In this document: piece by piece, positions 11,830 through 23,587 of the stretch | Numbering within the stretch: the stretch's first letter is position 1 | How the letters are laid out: every line of letters begins with the position of its first letter | Source of the DNA: Epichloe hybrida | Taxonomy: Eukaryota > Ascomycota > Sordariomycetes > Hypocreales > Clavicipitaceae | Reading direction: 5' to 3' | Length of the DNA stretch: 51,296 nucleotides | Assembly: GCA_019022495.1 (NCBI GenBank) | Contig: JAFEKR010000110.1 | Coordinates: 1-51,296, forward strand | Translations under genes and position numbers: made by a program | The notes under the pieces: model-generated | Database searches by the model: none | What the model saw: only the letters and a program-made list of their open reading frames with translations | What the model was told of the DNA's origin: nothing

Positions 11830-14534
11830 ATGGCGACTGCGTCGCCCACACCAATGGCCATGGCCGGTCCCGTTCGCAGAAGCTCACAACGCCAGGCTCT
11901 TCGACGTCCGCCGTCACAGCAGATGGCAAGCAGGTGTGAATTTCAGGCGGCCGCTGCTGCCGGTACCGCTCCAGCAAGCCAATCACCACATCAACAACAA
12001 CAGCAATATCACGATGACAGCTCAGAGGATGAGATTCCTCTGCCCATGAAGCTGTCTGCGCTCACCAAGGCCTTGTTACAAGACGACGCACCAGGCGCTG
12101 CTGAGAAGGCGGCACCATCAGCGCCTGTGGCGCGAAGACGAACTAGTGCGTTGAACAACAACTCGTCAGCTGTTGGAACTACTTCCCAGGATCGACGACA
12201 TTTGCGTTCGGAAAATGCGCAGCCAACCAACGATGACAAAGCTGCCAAAGCCTCCAATGTAAGCCATAGTCAAGAGACGAGCCCCGTTAGGAAGCGGGTG
12301 GTTCGTTTGGGCGGCAACCCACATAATAGCCTCAGTCAGATGGGACCCGGCAAGAGACGCTCGACATCGACGTCTCGCTCCACTGGACAGCGGGCTTCTG
12401 CTCCTCCTTCCTCTGGCCGGACTGGCAGCCATGAGAAGCCAACAGAGCAGGAAGCACAGCCTCGCCGCCAACCGGAGCAACAGCAGGAAGTCAACACGCC
12501 ATCTCACGCTGAGAGAGTTGTGCGAATTGCCACTGGATCCTCGGCCGGCCGAAACCGGCTGGGATCCTCGGGCGCCTCATCGGGTCGGTCAAATCTGGAC
12601 AGGTCCATGGCGGATCGATCGCACCTGGAGGCAGAGTACGACCAGTCGGAAGCACCTGAGAGCGCCGTGCGCAATCCCGGCAGCCACGGCAGTGCGTCTC
12701 GTTATCCATCGACGCGAAGTCGTCCCGAGGACATCAATCTGCAAAGCTCGATGCGTATAAAGCGAGTCGGAAAGCTGTCTGGAAGCTTCCTGAGTGGGCC
12801 CGCGAGAAGAGGTCGACGACGTCAGAGCGAGGAGGGCGAGGCCAACGTCGAGGGAGAACAAGCCGCACCTCACCATGAGGCTGAGAGCCAAGCGGCTGAT
12901 GGGGTTCCAGAGTCGTCAATCTACCACGAGGCCAACCAGTTCAACTCGGGCAGCCCTGTTGGCGGCAGCGGCTCCAGAGCTGGGCATAGGAGACATGCCC
13001 CGGGTATGGAAATAGCCGATCTGGGCTCTTCCAGACGCTCATCTCGCGGTGTGCAGCAGTTTGAAGCTCGGCGTGACGATCACATCACAGTACCGGAAGA
13101 GATGCTTCCCAGACGAATCGAGATACCTTCAGCACATGACCAGGAAAACGAATATCCCATCACCTTCAAGAGACCGGCCAAGGCCGTACCGGAACAGAAC
13201 AAGCCCATAGTTCGGCCTCTGAGTGTTGATCTTGATAGCGCCAAGCCCGCATCGCCGGAGCGAAAACCTCTTGCTTCCATTGTCAGCAACACGCCGCATC
13301 GTGCCGCCCCGCCGCCTCCCCCAAAAATGTCTGTCCTGGATGCTGCTACATCTTCAGCCGGAGCAGTCACAACTACCCAGGCCAAGCAGCGCCGGAATGT
13401 CCTCCGAGTGAACGGAAAATGCTACACCAGACTGGAGTGCCTCGGCAGAGGCGGCAGCGCCAAGGTATACCGAGTCACAGCCGAGAACGGCAAAATGTTT
13501 GCTCTGAAGCGAGTGGCTCTGGAAAATGCCGATGAGGGCACCATCAGAGGCTACAGGGGTGAGATCGACCTCCTGGCAAGGCTCAAGGGTGTTGACCGGG
13601 TGATTGACTTGTACGATCATGAGATGAACTCGGAGAAGCAGGTTCTTACTTTAGTAAGTTTTGACATGCCCACTACCCATCGTCAGGCCTACATTGACTA
13701 ATCAAAGAAAAAAAAAACCCCCCGTCGTAGCTTATGGAGATGGGTGAGCTAGACTTGAACAAACTTCTTACATCTCGACAAAACCCCGAATCAGCCAAGT
13801 TTGACCCCGCATTTGTGCGCTTCTACTGGAAAGAAATGTTGGAATGCCTGCAGTCAGTACACCAGTACGATGTTGTCCACTCTGATTTAAAGCCAGCCAA
13901 CTTTGTGCTTGTTCAAGGCCGCCTCAAGTTGATCGACTTTGGTATTGCCAATGCTATCCAAACCGATGAAACCGTCAATGTCCATCGCGAAACTCAGGTT
14001 GGCACCCCCAGCTACATGTCTCCTGAGTCATTGATGGATGCCAACAACCCTCGCGGGGGACGCATGCCTGGCCGTCCCAAGCTTGTGAAGCTCGGCAAGC
14101 CTAGTGATATTTGGTCTCTCGGCTGTATCCTCTACCAGATGGTTTACGGCCTCCCACCCTTTGGACACATCGCCAACCAGATGGCTCGATGCCAAGCCAT
14201 CATCAACTGGGATCACACAATCGAGTTCAATAACCGAGGTGTGGGAGGTGTTGCTGTCCCCCCTTCACTCGTACGAACCATGAGGCGCTGTCTCAACAGA
14301 GATCATCACATGCGACCTACGTGCGAAGAATTGCTTCACGTCACGGACCCGTTCTTGTATCCTGTCGAGTTCAACGAAAAGGCCCTCCCCATTGACGAGG
14401 ACCTCCTCGGCAGGATTATTCAGAGTGTCGTCAGCAAATGTCGCGAAAGGATGCCCACCGAGGCCGAAAGCGCCAACGTCTTGCCGCAAGCGTACTGGAT
14501 AAGCATACGAAAAGCCATGGCGAGCCGCACGTGA
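11830..14534 (+). CDS. MPS1: MPS1/TTK-family dual-specificity kinase
   Basis: Exons 11830-13653 and 13731-14534 give 875 aa. The N-terminal ~520 residues are Ser/Arg/Gln-rich and probably disordered, as in Mps1 kinases. The kinase domain occupies about residues 530-830: glycine loop GRGGSAKV near 539, FALKRV with the ATP-binding Lys near 560, HSDLKPANF with the catalytic Asp near 660, DFG near 677, and GTPSYMSPES for the activation segment. HSDLKPANF with LIDFGIANAI and the MEMGELDLNKLL hinge region are characteristic of Mps1/TTK, which acts at kinetochores in the spindle assembly checkpoint. The intron lies in the hinge region and joins LTL to LMEMGE. The frame stays open slightly upstream, but without an ATG, so the first ATG at 11830 is used. 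The TPR-like N-terminal module of some homologues is not obvious. Confidence 0.93.
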
Positions 14535-15189
14535 GGCTGTTTGACGAAACCGACCACGTGCAAGCTGACTTGGGAGAATCAAAACGATATACACCATGCT
14601 GTTGGACACAAAAACCGGATTGGATCGGTCTTTTATTATATTTACCTTTTCCGCCAATCAACAAAGAAGACGCATGCCATAGTCTGTCAGGCGTAAATGC
14701 GCTGGTGTTTGGGGAGTTTATTTTCCTTCTTGTCTTCCACTGTACCGTGTGTACTGTTATTTTTCCGGGATGAATGGTGTTGTGTCTCTAAATGCTTGCT
14801 TGATTTTCATGGCGTTTTTCATTACAGCATGAGTCTAGCGTTTGAGCATGGAGATATTCTTTTTTTCTGGAACGGCAAACTTTGTTTAGCGTCGTACATG
14901 ACTTGCCATGAATCATCTCAATGGACAATTTTATCCGGGTTAAATTGAATAAGTGCGTGAATCGCGTTTCCTGTTAATCATACAGCCGGCTCAAGGCCGA
15001 TATTGATACATGCTTGGGAAAGATTGCTCCCTTTGTTCCACTATGCGACGAAATATACCCTTTTCTCACATGAAGACCCCCCCCCCCCCTCAATCCATGG
15101 CTAGTCACTCTTGGACGAGCGCTTTATCGACCACAAACGGATAGCATCGTCTTTCTCTTGGAATGCCTCGTCCGAAAGCCAATCTTGTC
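14535..15189. other. Convergent 3' region, MPS1 / bL21m
   Basis: This is AT-richer than its flanks and contains a run of C residues at about 15078-15089. Nothing codes convincingly. It probably contains the 3' UTRs and polyadenylation sites of the two converging genes. Confidence 0.6.
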
Positions 15190-15804
15190 CTATTCCACAT
15201 GCTCGGGATTCTTGATCTTGAGTTCAGAAATGCGCAAAATGGTATAACGATGCTTGCTCTTGGCCTGTCTCATTCTCCGCTGCCTCCTCTTCTTCTTGAT
15301 CTTTATCCGCAGGGGCTCTGACTCGACCCCAAGGACCGTAGCTCGGCACTCGAACACGCGCTCGTCGATGTGGGGCGCGCCCTTCATGGTGTAGTCGCGG
15401 CTGCCGATGATGCTGGCTCGGTTCAGGCGCAGCACGTCGCCGGGCAGCACGCCCGGCATGCGGAAGGGGAGACGGACCTGGTCGCCTTCCTGGACGAGGT
15501 AGGGGAACCCGTGGATGTGGACCGTCACGTAGTGGCCCGGCTGGGCGGCCAGGAGCGGCAGCAAGTTCTTGACGGAGTCCTGGATCGGCGCCGGCGGCGC
15601 AGAGGGGTGGCTCTTCTTGAAGGCCAGCGGCCGGACCTGGTCGTCGGAGGGGTTGGGAGCATTCTTGGCGTGAGGCTGCTGGGCTGGCGGGATGATGGGG
15701 GTGGTGGTGGTGGTGGTGGTGGTGAAGGCGCGGCGGCTGCAGACGGACATTGACGTCGTGGGTGCCCGGAGCTCCGGGATGGAGCGAAAAAGTGCTCTGC
15801 GCAT
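15190..15804 (-). CDS. MRPL49: Mitochondrial large-subunit ribosomal protein bL21m
   Basis: A single exon of 204 aa. The first ~40 residues have many Arg, Ser and Thr, few acids, and a run of eight Thr (a CCA/GGT-type repeat), which fits a mitochondrial presequence. From about residue 90 the bL21 fold is recognisable: HYVTVHIHGFPYLVQEGDQV, PGDVLRLNRASIIGSRDYTM, and a basic tail KIKKKRRQRRMRQAKSKHR that binds 23S-type rRNA. Yeast MRPL49 is the equivalent. It lies head to head with NSA2, 326 bp apart, so the two may share promoter elements. No intron is needed; both ends match the family. Confidence 0.92.
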   Translation of the reverse strand: MRRALFRSIPELRAPTTSMSVCSRRAFTTTTTTTTPIIPPAQQPHAKNAPNPSDDQVRPLAFKKSHPSAPPAPIQDSVKNLLPLLAAQPGHYVTVHIHGFPYLVQEGDQVRLPFRMPGVLPGDVLRLNRASIIGSRDYTMKGAPHIDERVFECRATVLGVESEPLRIKIKKKRRQRRMRQAKSKHRYTILRISELKIKNPEHVE

Positions 15805-16130
15805 TGGCGAGACTGCGACGGGGCACCTCTCTTCGTTTTTTTTTCTGGGTGAAGAGGGCGCAACTTACGGAATCGAAGGGGACTCGAGAGCTCTCTCCTC
15901 CGGTCCCTTGATTGATCAACAAACTCAAATGGCTTACATGGGGGCGGGCGAGGTTCCTTTGCGGATAAGCGTTTCGCCGATATCCGGGTGGCTTGCTCTG
16001 CACCGCCGCCATTTTTTTTCTTGGGCGAAATTTCAACTTGAGGTCCACAACTCCTCTCCCCCCCCCCATTAATATTGACGAGACAAGTGCAGAGTCAAAA
16101 GTCCCGGAACGTAAGGGAAATACAGTCAAT
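15805..16130. promoter_or_regulatory. Divergent promoter region bL21m / NSA2
   Basis: The short region between a mitochondrial ribosomal protein gene and a ribosome biogenesis gene. I see runs of T (15836-15845 and 16011-16019) and a run of C (16061-16068) just upstream of the NSA2 start. Shared control is an inference from the arrangement. Confidence 0.5.
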
Positions 16131-17011
16131 ATGGTACGCCCTCTCTTTCAAACTTCTCGTGTCAGATTGATGGGGGAAAACACTATTCTGGACCGTCCCG
16201 TTGGGAATGATGTTCTGACAATTTCCTATAGCCGCAGAACGAGTACATGGACAGGTGGCGCAAGCTGCATGGTCGCCGCCTGGATCACGAAGAACGAACC
16301 CGCAAGAGAGCCGCCCGTGAGGGTCACAAGGCTTCGCAAGATGCCCAGAACTTGCGCGGTCTGCGGGCGAAACTGTACCAGCAGAAGCGCCACAAGGAGA
16401 AGATTCAGATGAAGAAGCAGATCAAGGCACACGAGGAGCGAAATGTCAAGACGGCCGACGAGAAGGAGCCTTCCACCCCCATGCCCTCGTATCTGCTCGA
16501 CCGAACGAACCCTTCTTCCGCCAAGGCTCTCAGCAGTGCCATCAAGAACAAGCGAGCCGAGAAGGCGGCAAAGTTCGCCGTGCCCCTGCCCAAGGTCCGT
16601 GGTATCAGTGAAGAGGAAATGTTCAGCGTCGTCAAGACAGGCAAGAAGATCCAGAAGAAGGGCTGGAAGCGAATGGTTACCAAGCCCACTTTTGTCGGGC
16701 AGGACTTTACCCGACGAAACCCCAAGTACGAGCGCTTCATCCGCCCTATGGGTCTCCGATACAAGAAGGCCAATGTTACGCATCCCGAGCTCGGCGTCAC
16801 TGTGCAGCTGCCTATCATCAGCGTCAAGAAGAACCCCCAGAACCCTCTGTATACGCAGCTGGGTGTCTTGACAAAGGGTACAGTTATTGAAGTCAACGTC
16901 AGTGAGTTGGGCTTGGTGACTGCTGGTGGAAAGGTCGTTTGGGGTCGGTATGCGCAGATTACCAACAATCCTGAGAACGAGGGCTGCATCAACAGCGTGC
17001 TGTTGGTGTAA
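16131..17011 (+). CDS. NSA2: Ribosome biogenesis factor NSA2 (60S assembly)
   Basis: The coding part of exon 1 is only the ATG (16131-16133). A 98-nt GT-AG intron follows, and exon 2 is 16232-17011, giving 260 aa. Joining yields [20 protein letters not shown], which matches the conserved Nsa2 start; yeast Nsa2 has 261 residues. The N-terminal half is highly basic and helical; the C-terminal half (from about [10 protein letters not shown]) forms the eS8-like domain ending [15 protein letters not shown]. Nsa2 is a nucleolar and nuclear factor of late pre-60S particles, needed for 27S pre-rRNA processing. The frame without the intron would start at an internal Met and lack the conserved first residues, which supports the split start. 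Confidence 0.95.
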
Positions 17012-17757
17012 AGAAGGGGAAAACGATGCGAGAGGTTTATCATCATTTGACTCTATAGTGTGTGGGGGGTTTTTTTCCCCCCCCGTCGCATGTTACGGCG
17101 TTGGCGGCGTTTGTTGGGCCCAAATCCGAGATGGGGGATACATAAAAATGAATGGTTTGGAGGGTGATGATGAACTGGCTTGTCAATGGGCGACTTCGGT
17201 AGGAACATAGTCAATAGGCCATTGAAGACAATTAGTTGAACACATTGGGAACCTTTGCATGATGCAAACTGGGAGCAAGCTATTCATCGAGCAAGTACGG
17301 ACTATGTTCCACGAGTAATGCGTACGGCGTGTGATGATTGATGATTGATGATTGATGATGTAGATGAGTGGAAACGCCATCTACCGAGACGACAACCTGG
17401 ACGACAACCTGGACGACAACCTGGACAATCTGGATAATATTAATGAGCGGACGAGGACGTCGAGGCGCCAGCCTGGGCGGGCCGTTTGCCTCTGCAGGGT
17501 CCGGTCTAGCTCCGTCCAGCGGGCGCAAGGCGGTGACGCTGATGAATTATTTTCTGCCCGACAAAACCTGCTGCCTTTGTTCCTTGCCTTGCCTTGCCTT
17601 GCGGTCCGCGATTGCAATAAGACGCCTTCTTGTTCTGCAATCCTTGTCGTCCTGCAGCACCTTTTCGTTGGAAGATCAAAGTCTCTCTGTACATAGTTGT
17701 CTCGGTCCCTCCGAGTCGGAAATTATTCTTCTCCACCCCGTGCAAGGTATTTACACA
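17012..17757. promoter_or_regulatory. HMT1 upstream region with short repeats
   Basis: It holds four kinds of simple repeat: gattgat units (about 17333-17360), three exact copies of gacgacaacctg (17388-17423), and four copies of ccttg (17582-17601), plus runs of T and C near 17068-17085. The open frames across it are produced by the repeats. The right part should contain the HMT1 promoter and leader. Confidence 0.6.
17388..17435. repeat. 12-bp tandem repeat, three exact copies
   Basis: Three exact copies of gacgacaacctg (17388-17399, 17400-17411, 17412-17423) are followed by a degenerate part-copy (gacaatctggat). They lie about 330 bp upstream of the HMT1 start codon. Confidence 0.92.
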
Positions 17758-19391
<1,634 letters not shown>

Positions 19392-20326
19392 AAAGAAAAG
19401 TTTAAAAAACGAACATGTGAAATAAATAAAAAAAGACAATAAAAAAGACATCATGATACGAGACCTGTCACATTTCTCACTACAATGACACAAAGATGTT
19501 TAAATCTGGAGAGATTTTTCTTTTCAAGGTTCACATACCCGGTAGACCAATGTAGCAGGAGATGAGACAGCAAAAGGCATACTCCACATCCAGGGAGCCA
19601 TGCACTCTGGTTATCACATAAAAAAGACCATAGCTAGGATAAAAACATGTGACAAAAAGGGATCTAGTTTCGCCAAAGAAAGCATCTGTCGGGAGGATTC
19701 TATGCCCATAAAGGTTTGGCAAGGACCGGACGGGTATGGCAGGGAAGGGGGACCGGGCGACGTACGAGTAATCGTATTTCAATGAGGATACCAACTTGTT
19801 TCGCCGTGACTTGTCTTGCTAGGGTTCTAGATCGGCCCCAGATACAGTGTGACTTTTCTTGCTCTTTCGAACCCTGTGCGACCGACTCTACTTGTGCCGA
19901 TGAGAGCACATATCATGGGATAGCAATGGCTCGGATCGAGGTTATGCCACGTTTGCATCATCCAATCTACTTGTACTACGTCAGGGCTGAGATTATGGAA
20001 CAGGAATCGTCAAGGACAGTCGAGACAAAAAAAGACACATGCGGTTCCATATCATCATCATCATCTGTCCCTTTTAGTTCTCGTGTAAAGTATGCTGCGA
20101 CCAATTCGGGTCCCTTGTTTAATCTTCAGTCATGAGACAACATGTCGTCCACGCACCATTTTTTCCCATTTTGCCCCTTCAGCCCCTTCATGGGCCGTCC
20201 CATCCAGTCAGTCCCATGCTTGTACATAATATTTTTAACCCTCATGTCCAACCAAATCAAGATTCGTCACAGGATGCATCATGTCATTCGTCGTCCCGTC
20301 TCCATCGTCAAAAGTCAGCGGGCGCT
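19392..20326. other. Convergent 3' region, HMT1 / AGM1
   Basis: 0.94 kb between converging genes. An A/T-rich stretch with overlapping aataaa-like signals lies at about 19418-19445, just after the HMT1 stop, and probably directs its polyadenylation. A 139-codon open frame at 19716-20135 has no recognisable features. No gene is supported. Confidence 0.6.
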
Positions 20327-22031
20327 CTACGATCCGAACTGCTTGACAATCTGTGCCACCTTGTTGGCAAGCTCATCTGCTTCAGAACGAGTGGCGGCCT
20401 CGGCGTACACTCGGCAGGCATTCTCGGTACCGCTGGCACGGGCAAATGAGCGGGCCGTCGTGTACTTTTGAACCACCTGGTCAATCTCATCCTGCGCACC
20501 GGGGGGGTGGCTGAGGCGTCGCTCCGCATCCGTGGCCTGGAAGAGGTCCTTGTTGCCAACTTCGACCCGAACAAGGCGGTTGGGGAGATCAGTATAGGTC
20601 ATAGCCCAGTCCTTCAAAGTCCAACCCTTGTGAGCCAGCACTACCTCCACCATCAGCATATCAGAGAATGCGTCTCCAACAGTCTGGTTAATCAGATCGC
20701 CAACCGCGGCAAGAGTGTCGAGGGCGTCCTTTTGCGCGGGTGATTGAGGCTGCTTCTTCTGGAAGGTGCGCATAGCCTCTTGTGAGAAGACGACGGTTCC
20801 ATGCCCGTTGGCCTCAAAGTAGACACCGACATCAAATTGGCAGGCGGCATGGTGCAAGTGCTTCACGCCGGTAGGAGTGAACACAACAGGCAGCTGAAGA
20901 TGCTTCTCAATGTAGTTGGTGCTTGCTCCGTTGGCGTAGGCAGTCTGGACAACGCCAATCCGCAAGTCGTCCTCCAGACCAGCAGAGCGAATCAAATCCC
21001 CAATGAAAGAAGCGCAGAGTGAGGAGATTCGGTCACCGTCCAACATGAAGAATCCGGTTTCGGGATCGATCCAGTAGTAAATCAAGCGATCGGCATCACC
21101 GTCGAGGGAACAGCATCGCACCCCAGGAACGGGCTTGGGACTCTGAGGAGCTCGCTGTTTCGTTTTGACGTAATCGGCACCGCACTGTGGCCACTCGTTA
21201 GCGACTTGATCCTGCGCAAGAAGCAGGCACAGGTGGACGAGAGAGTCATCGGAATTTGTTACTGCTTACGTCGAGATTGAGGACCTCGGGTCGGAGAACG
21301 TCGTCGTTGACAACCTTGACATGGAAACCGGTCACGTCCTTGGGGATGAACTTCAACATTTCCGAAAATTTGGGCCCGCCAACGCCATTTGCGCAATCGA
21401 CAGTGAGCTGGCCCTGAACCTTTCTTCCCTTGAGCGCACGCACAAAGGCATCAGCAAACTTTTTATAATAGCCAGTCTCGCTGGGTTCGCCGTAAGCCTT
21501 GGGTGTGCCCTCAGTATTGACGCATCGGGTGAGGTAGTGGAGCTGGGGCGTCGTCAAGATCTTGTAGTCGGTGTGTTCGGTTCCAGTGGCATCCAGGGCA
21601 GCAGCCAGGGCGGTGACAAGGCTGTGGCCTGATGGACGAGTATCACGACCGTATACGACGCGGCCGGGGTTGTTGATGTCGATCTTGAGCTGAGCGGCCA
21701 AGGCCTTGTAGGTGTCGAGGAGCTCTTGGTCGGTGGGACAGTTTACCAGCTGCGTAGCATACGCTTCCCATTCCTGTTCAAGCATCTCACCCATGGGATC
21801 GACAATCTTGACACCGTTATCGGCAGCTGGATTGTGACTGGCGGTGATCATGACACCAATGGCATTGCCGTTGAGCTTGCGGCTGCGCAGACCGGCAAGT
21901 AAACCCACCCGAAACGAAACGCCAGTAAGTAGATCAGCCTTCATCCGGAAGCCTGCCGTGCCATATTTGTAGGAGCGGCCGGCAACGATGGGATATTTGG
22001 CCGACGCCTCGAGGATCTTGTTATCATCCAT
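20327..22031 (-). CDS. PCM1: Phosphoacetylglucosamine mutase
   Basis: Minus-strand exons 21270-22031 and 20327-21184 give 539 aa. The enzyme converts GlcNAc-6-phosphate to GlcNAc-1-phosphate in UDP-GlcNAc synthesis, feeding chitin, N-glycans and GPI anchors. The phosphoserine loop is MITASHNPAADNG with Ser65; the metal loop is SLDGDADRL (Asp282, Asp284, Asp286), split from the first half by the intron; the sugar-binding loop is VYFEANGHGT; and the phosphate-binding loop is RASGTENACRVYAEA near the C-terminus. The 85-nt intron joins LNLD to CGADYV, matching the family. The length is close to yeast Pcm1/Agm1. It faces MUS81 head to head across 1.5 kb. Confidence 0.96.
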
Positions 22032-22451
22032 GGTGCAGAGTATCTAGTGAATCGGGAGTGGTGGGGTATCTGGGCGACGGCGTGTTAGTTGATGTTTTGT
22101 GACGAGAGATGAGAACAGCTGTCCGGCACCAAGTGGGAAAGAAGCTGGCTGGGCACTTTGAGCTGGAAGCGTGGGGAAACAAGGAAACAAACTGTGGTTG
22201 CGGAACGATGCAAGCGATGAGCGATTTGACGTGGTACATGTGTACATGCCTCGGGACAGAGACGCTGCGGAAGAGCTCGATGAAGCTGGCGGCGGATGAC
22301 GGGAGAATAATAGCAATGTGATGGCAACCCGTCCTTTGTCAGCTTTTGTTGGCTTTTGTTGGCTCTTGTTAATACTGGGTCGTCGGTGGGGTCAACGTCG
22401 AATGGAGTGCCTGAACTAGATGGGATTAGAACCGGATGGATGGACCCTGCT

Positions 22452-22530
22452 GAGGGGAGCAGGAGGGGAGCAGCAGGAGGGGAGCAGCAGGAGGGGAGCA
22501 GGAGGGGGAGGAGGGGCCGGAGGGGAGGGG
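22452..22530 (+). repeat. G-rich gagcagcaggagg repeat
   Basis: Four to five units of a ggggagcagcagga type followed by gggggaggaggggcc. At least six runs of four or more G on the plus strand make it a G-quadruplex candidate. The core gggagcagg is the same as in the repeat at 11176-11210. Confidence 0.8.
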
Positions 22531-23048
22531 TCTGTCTGTCTGGCTGTGTCTGGTCTTTTCAATTCCCGGCAGAAGCTACATGTACGTACGTGCTTGCGTT
22601 TATTCTCAGCTGAGCCAAGGGGCGCCCGTTTGCGTTGCCTTGTTAATTATTAGAACAAAAATAGTGCAAACAGTACGAGCGGTCTGGTACTCGAGTACCC
22701 GCCAAATTCATCACGACAAGTGGGAGGGAGATGGAGTGCCCGAGTGCCAGATTGAGGAGGGGAACGCGGAGGGCTATTTAATATGTGAGGAAATCGATTT
22801 TGGCGGTACAGGGGAAAATCTGGTAGGACACGGCAGCCGCTTTATGCGGCACTTCACAGCCGGCACCCGAGTACCAAGCACTGCGCCCTTCCAATGGTGA
22901 TGATATGTCAAACAGACTCGAGGGACAAACAAGCACGAAGAAGTCGTCGCGGATGATGCCCAACAATGCTTGCGCGTGACGATGGAGACGAGTGGCTGAT
23001 GGTCCTCGACATGGATGGACCCTGGCCACATTTATCGCACAGTTGGTC

Positions 23049-23064
23049 ACGTACATATGTACGT
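23049..23064. promoter_or_regulatory. 16-bp perfect palindrome
   Basis: acgtacatatgtacgt reads the same on both strands. It lies about 515 bp upstream of MUS81 and 1.0 kb upstream of AGM1. A dimeric-factor site is possible but nothing in the sequence identifies one; related gtacatac/atgtac words also occur at 7022-7036, 22577-22590 and 45193-45233. Confidence 0.4.
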
Positions 23065-23542
23065 ATTGAGTGAGCCGCCTGCGTCATCAGCTGACAGCGG
23101 CACTCACCACTGCGAAAAATGCGAAAGATGCGAAAGCGCCGCGCTAAGCTTGCTGCGAAATGGAAAACCCCAGCAAGTAACCCGTACAGTACCCAAGTAC
23201 CCGTGTTCACGTGCTTTCGTGACGCCACGTGGAGGCCCTGCTTTTTGGACACCAGAGACGCGGCAAACATCTCATCCACGCGTCTCGGCGCCAGCAAATG
23301 TTCAAAGTTGCTCGTGAACTTGCTCTGAACTTGTTGCTCATTCCCATCACCTTCCTGCTCTTGGCTCTAGTGTCTCTCAATTTTTTCACATACACATATC
23401 GGGGGGTTTTTTTTTATCTCCTTGTTTTTTGGGAGGGAACTCATCACTTGAGCGCAACATTGGTGAGGCCGCTGTGAGGGAATTTGGGTCTTCATCAACT
23501 CCCTTCTTCATAAACGCTGCTGTGTGCTGAGAATTTCTCTAG

Positions 23543-23587
23543 ATGGCGACATACCATCGAGCTGGTGAATTTCGCCATCATGGCTGA
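23543..23587 (+). other. uORF overlapping the MUS81 start codon
   Basis: An ATG at 23543 opens a 14-codon frame (MATYHRAGEFRHHG) whose TGA (23585-23587) lies 3 bases into MUS81, at atggctga. It is seen directly in the sequence. If the mRNA starts upstream of 23543, it could lower MUS81 translation or work by termination-reinitiation. Confidence 0.6.

Larger units (their letters stand above)
22032..23579. promoter_or_regulatory. Long divergent region AGM1 / MUS81
   Basis: 1.55 kb with no supported gene. It contains a G-rich ggggagcagcagga repeat at 22452-22530, a 14-bp palindrome ggtactcgagtacc (22686-22699), several more GTACC sites (22868, 23180-23205), a 16-bp palindrome acgtacatatgtacgt (23049-23064), and a 14-codon uORF at 23543-23587 overlapping the MUS81 start. 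Open frames here are short and without family features. Confidence 0.55.

Noticed and set aside
15224..16129. 301-codon minus-strand frame over the bL21m gene
   Set aside because: It overlaps bL21m in another frame, has a His run from the CCA repeat, and no recognisable domain.
19716..20135. 139-codon frame between HMT1 and AGM1
   Set aside because: No family features, ordinary 3' flank composition, and no splice or start context support.
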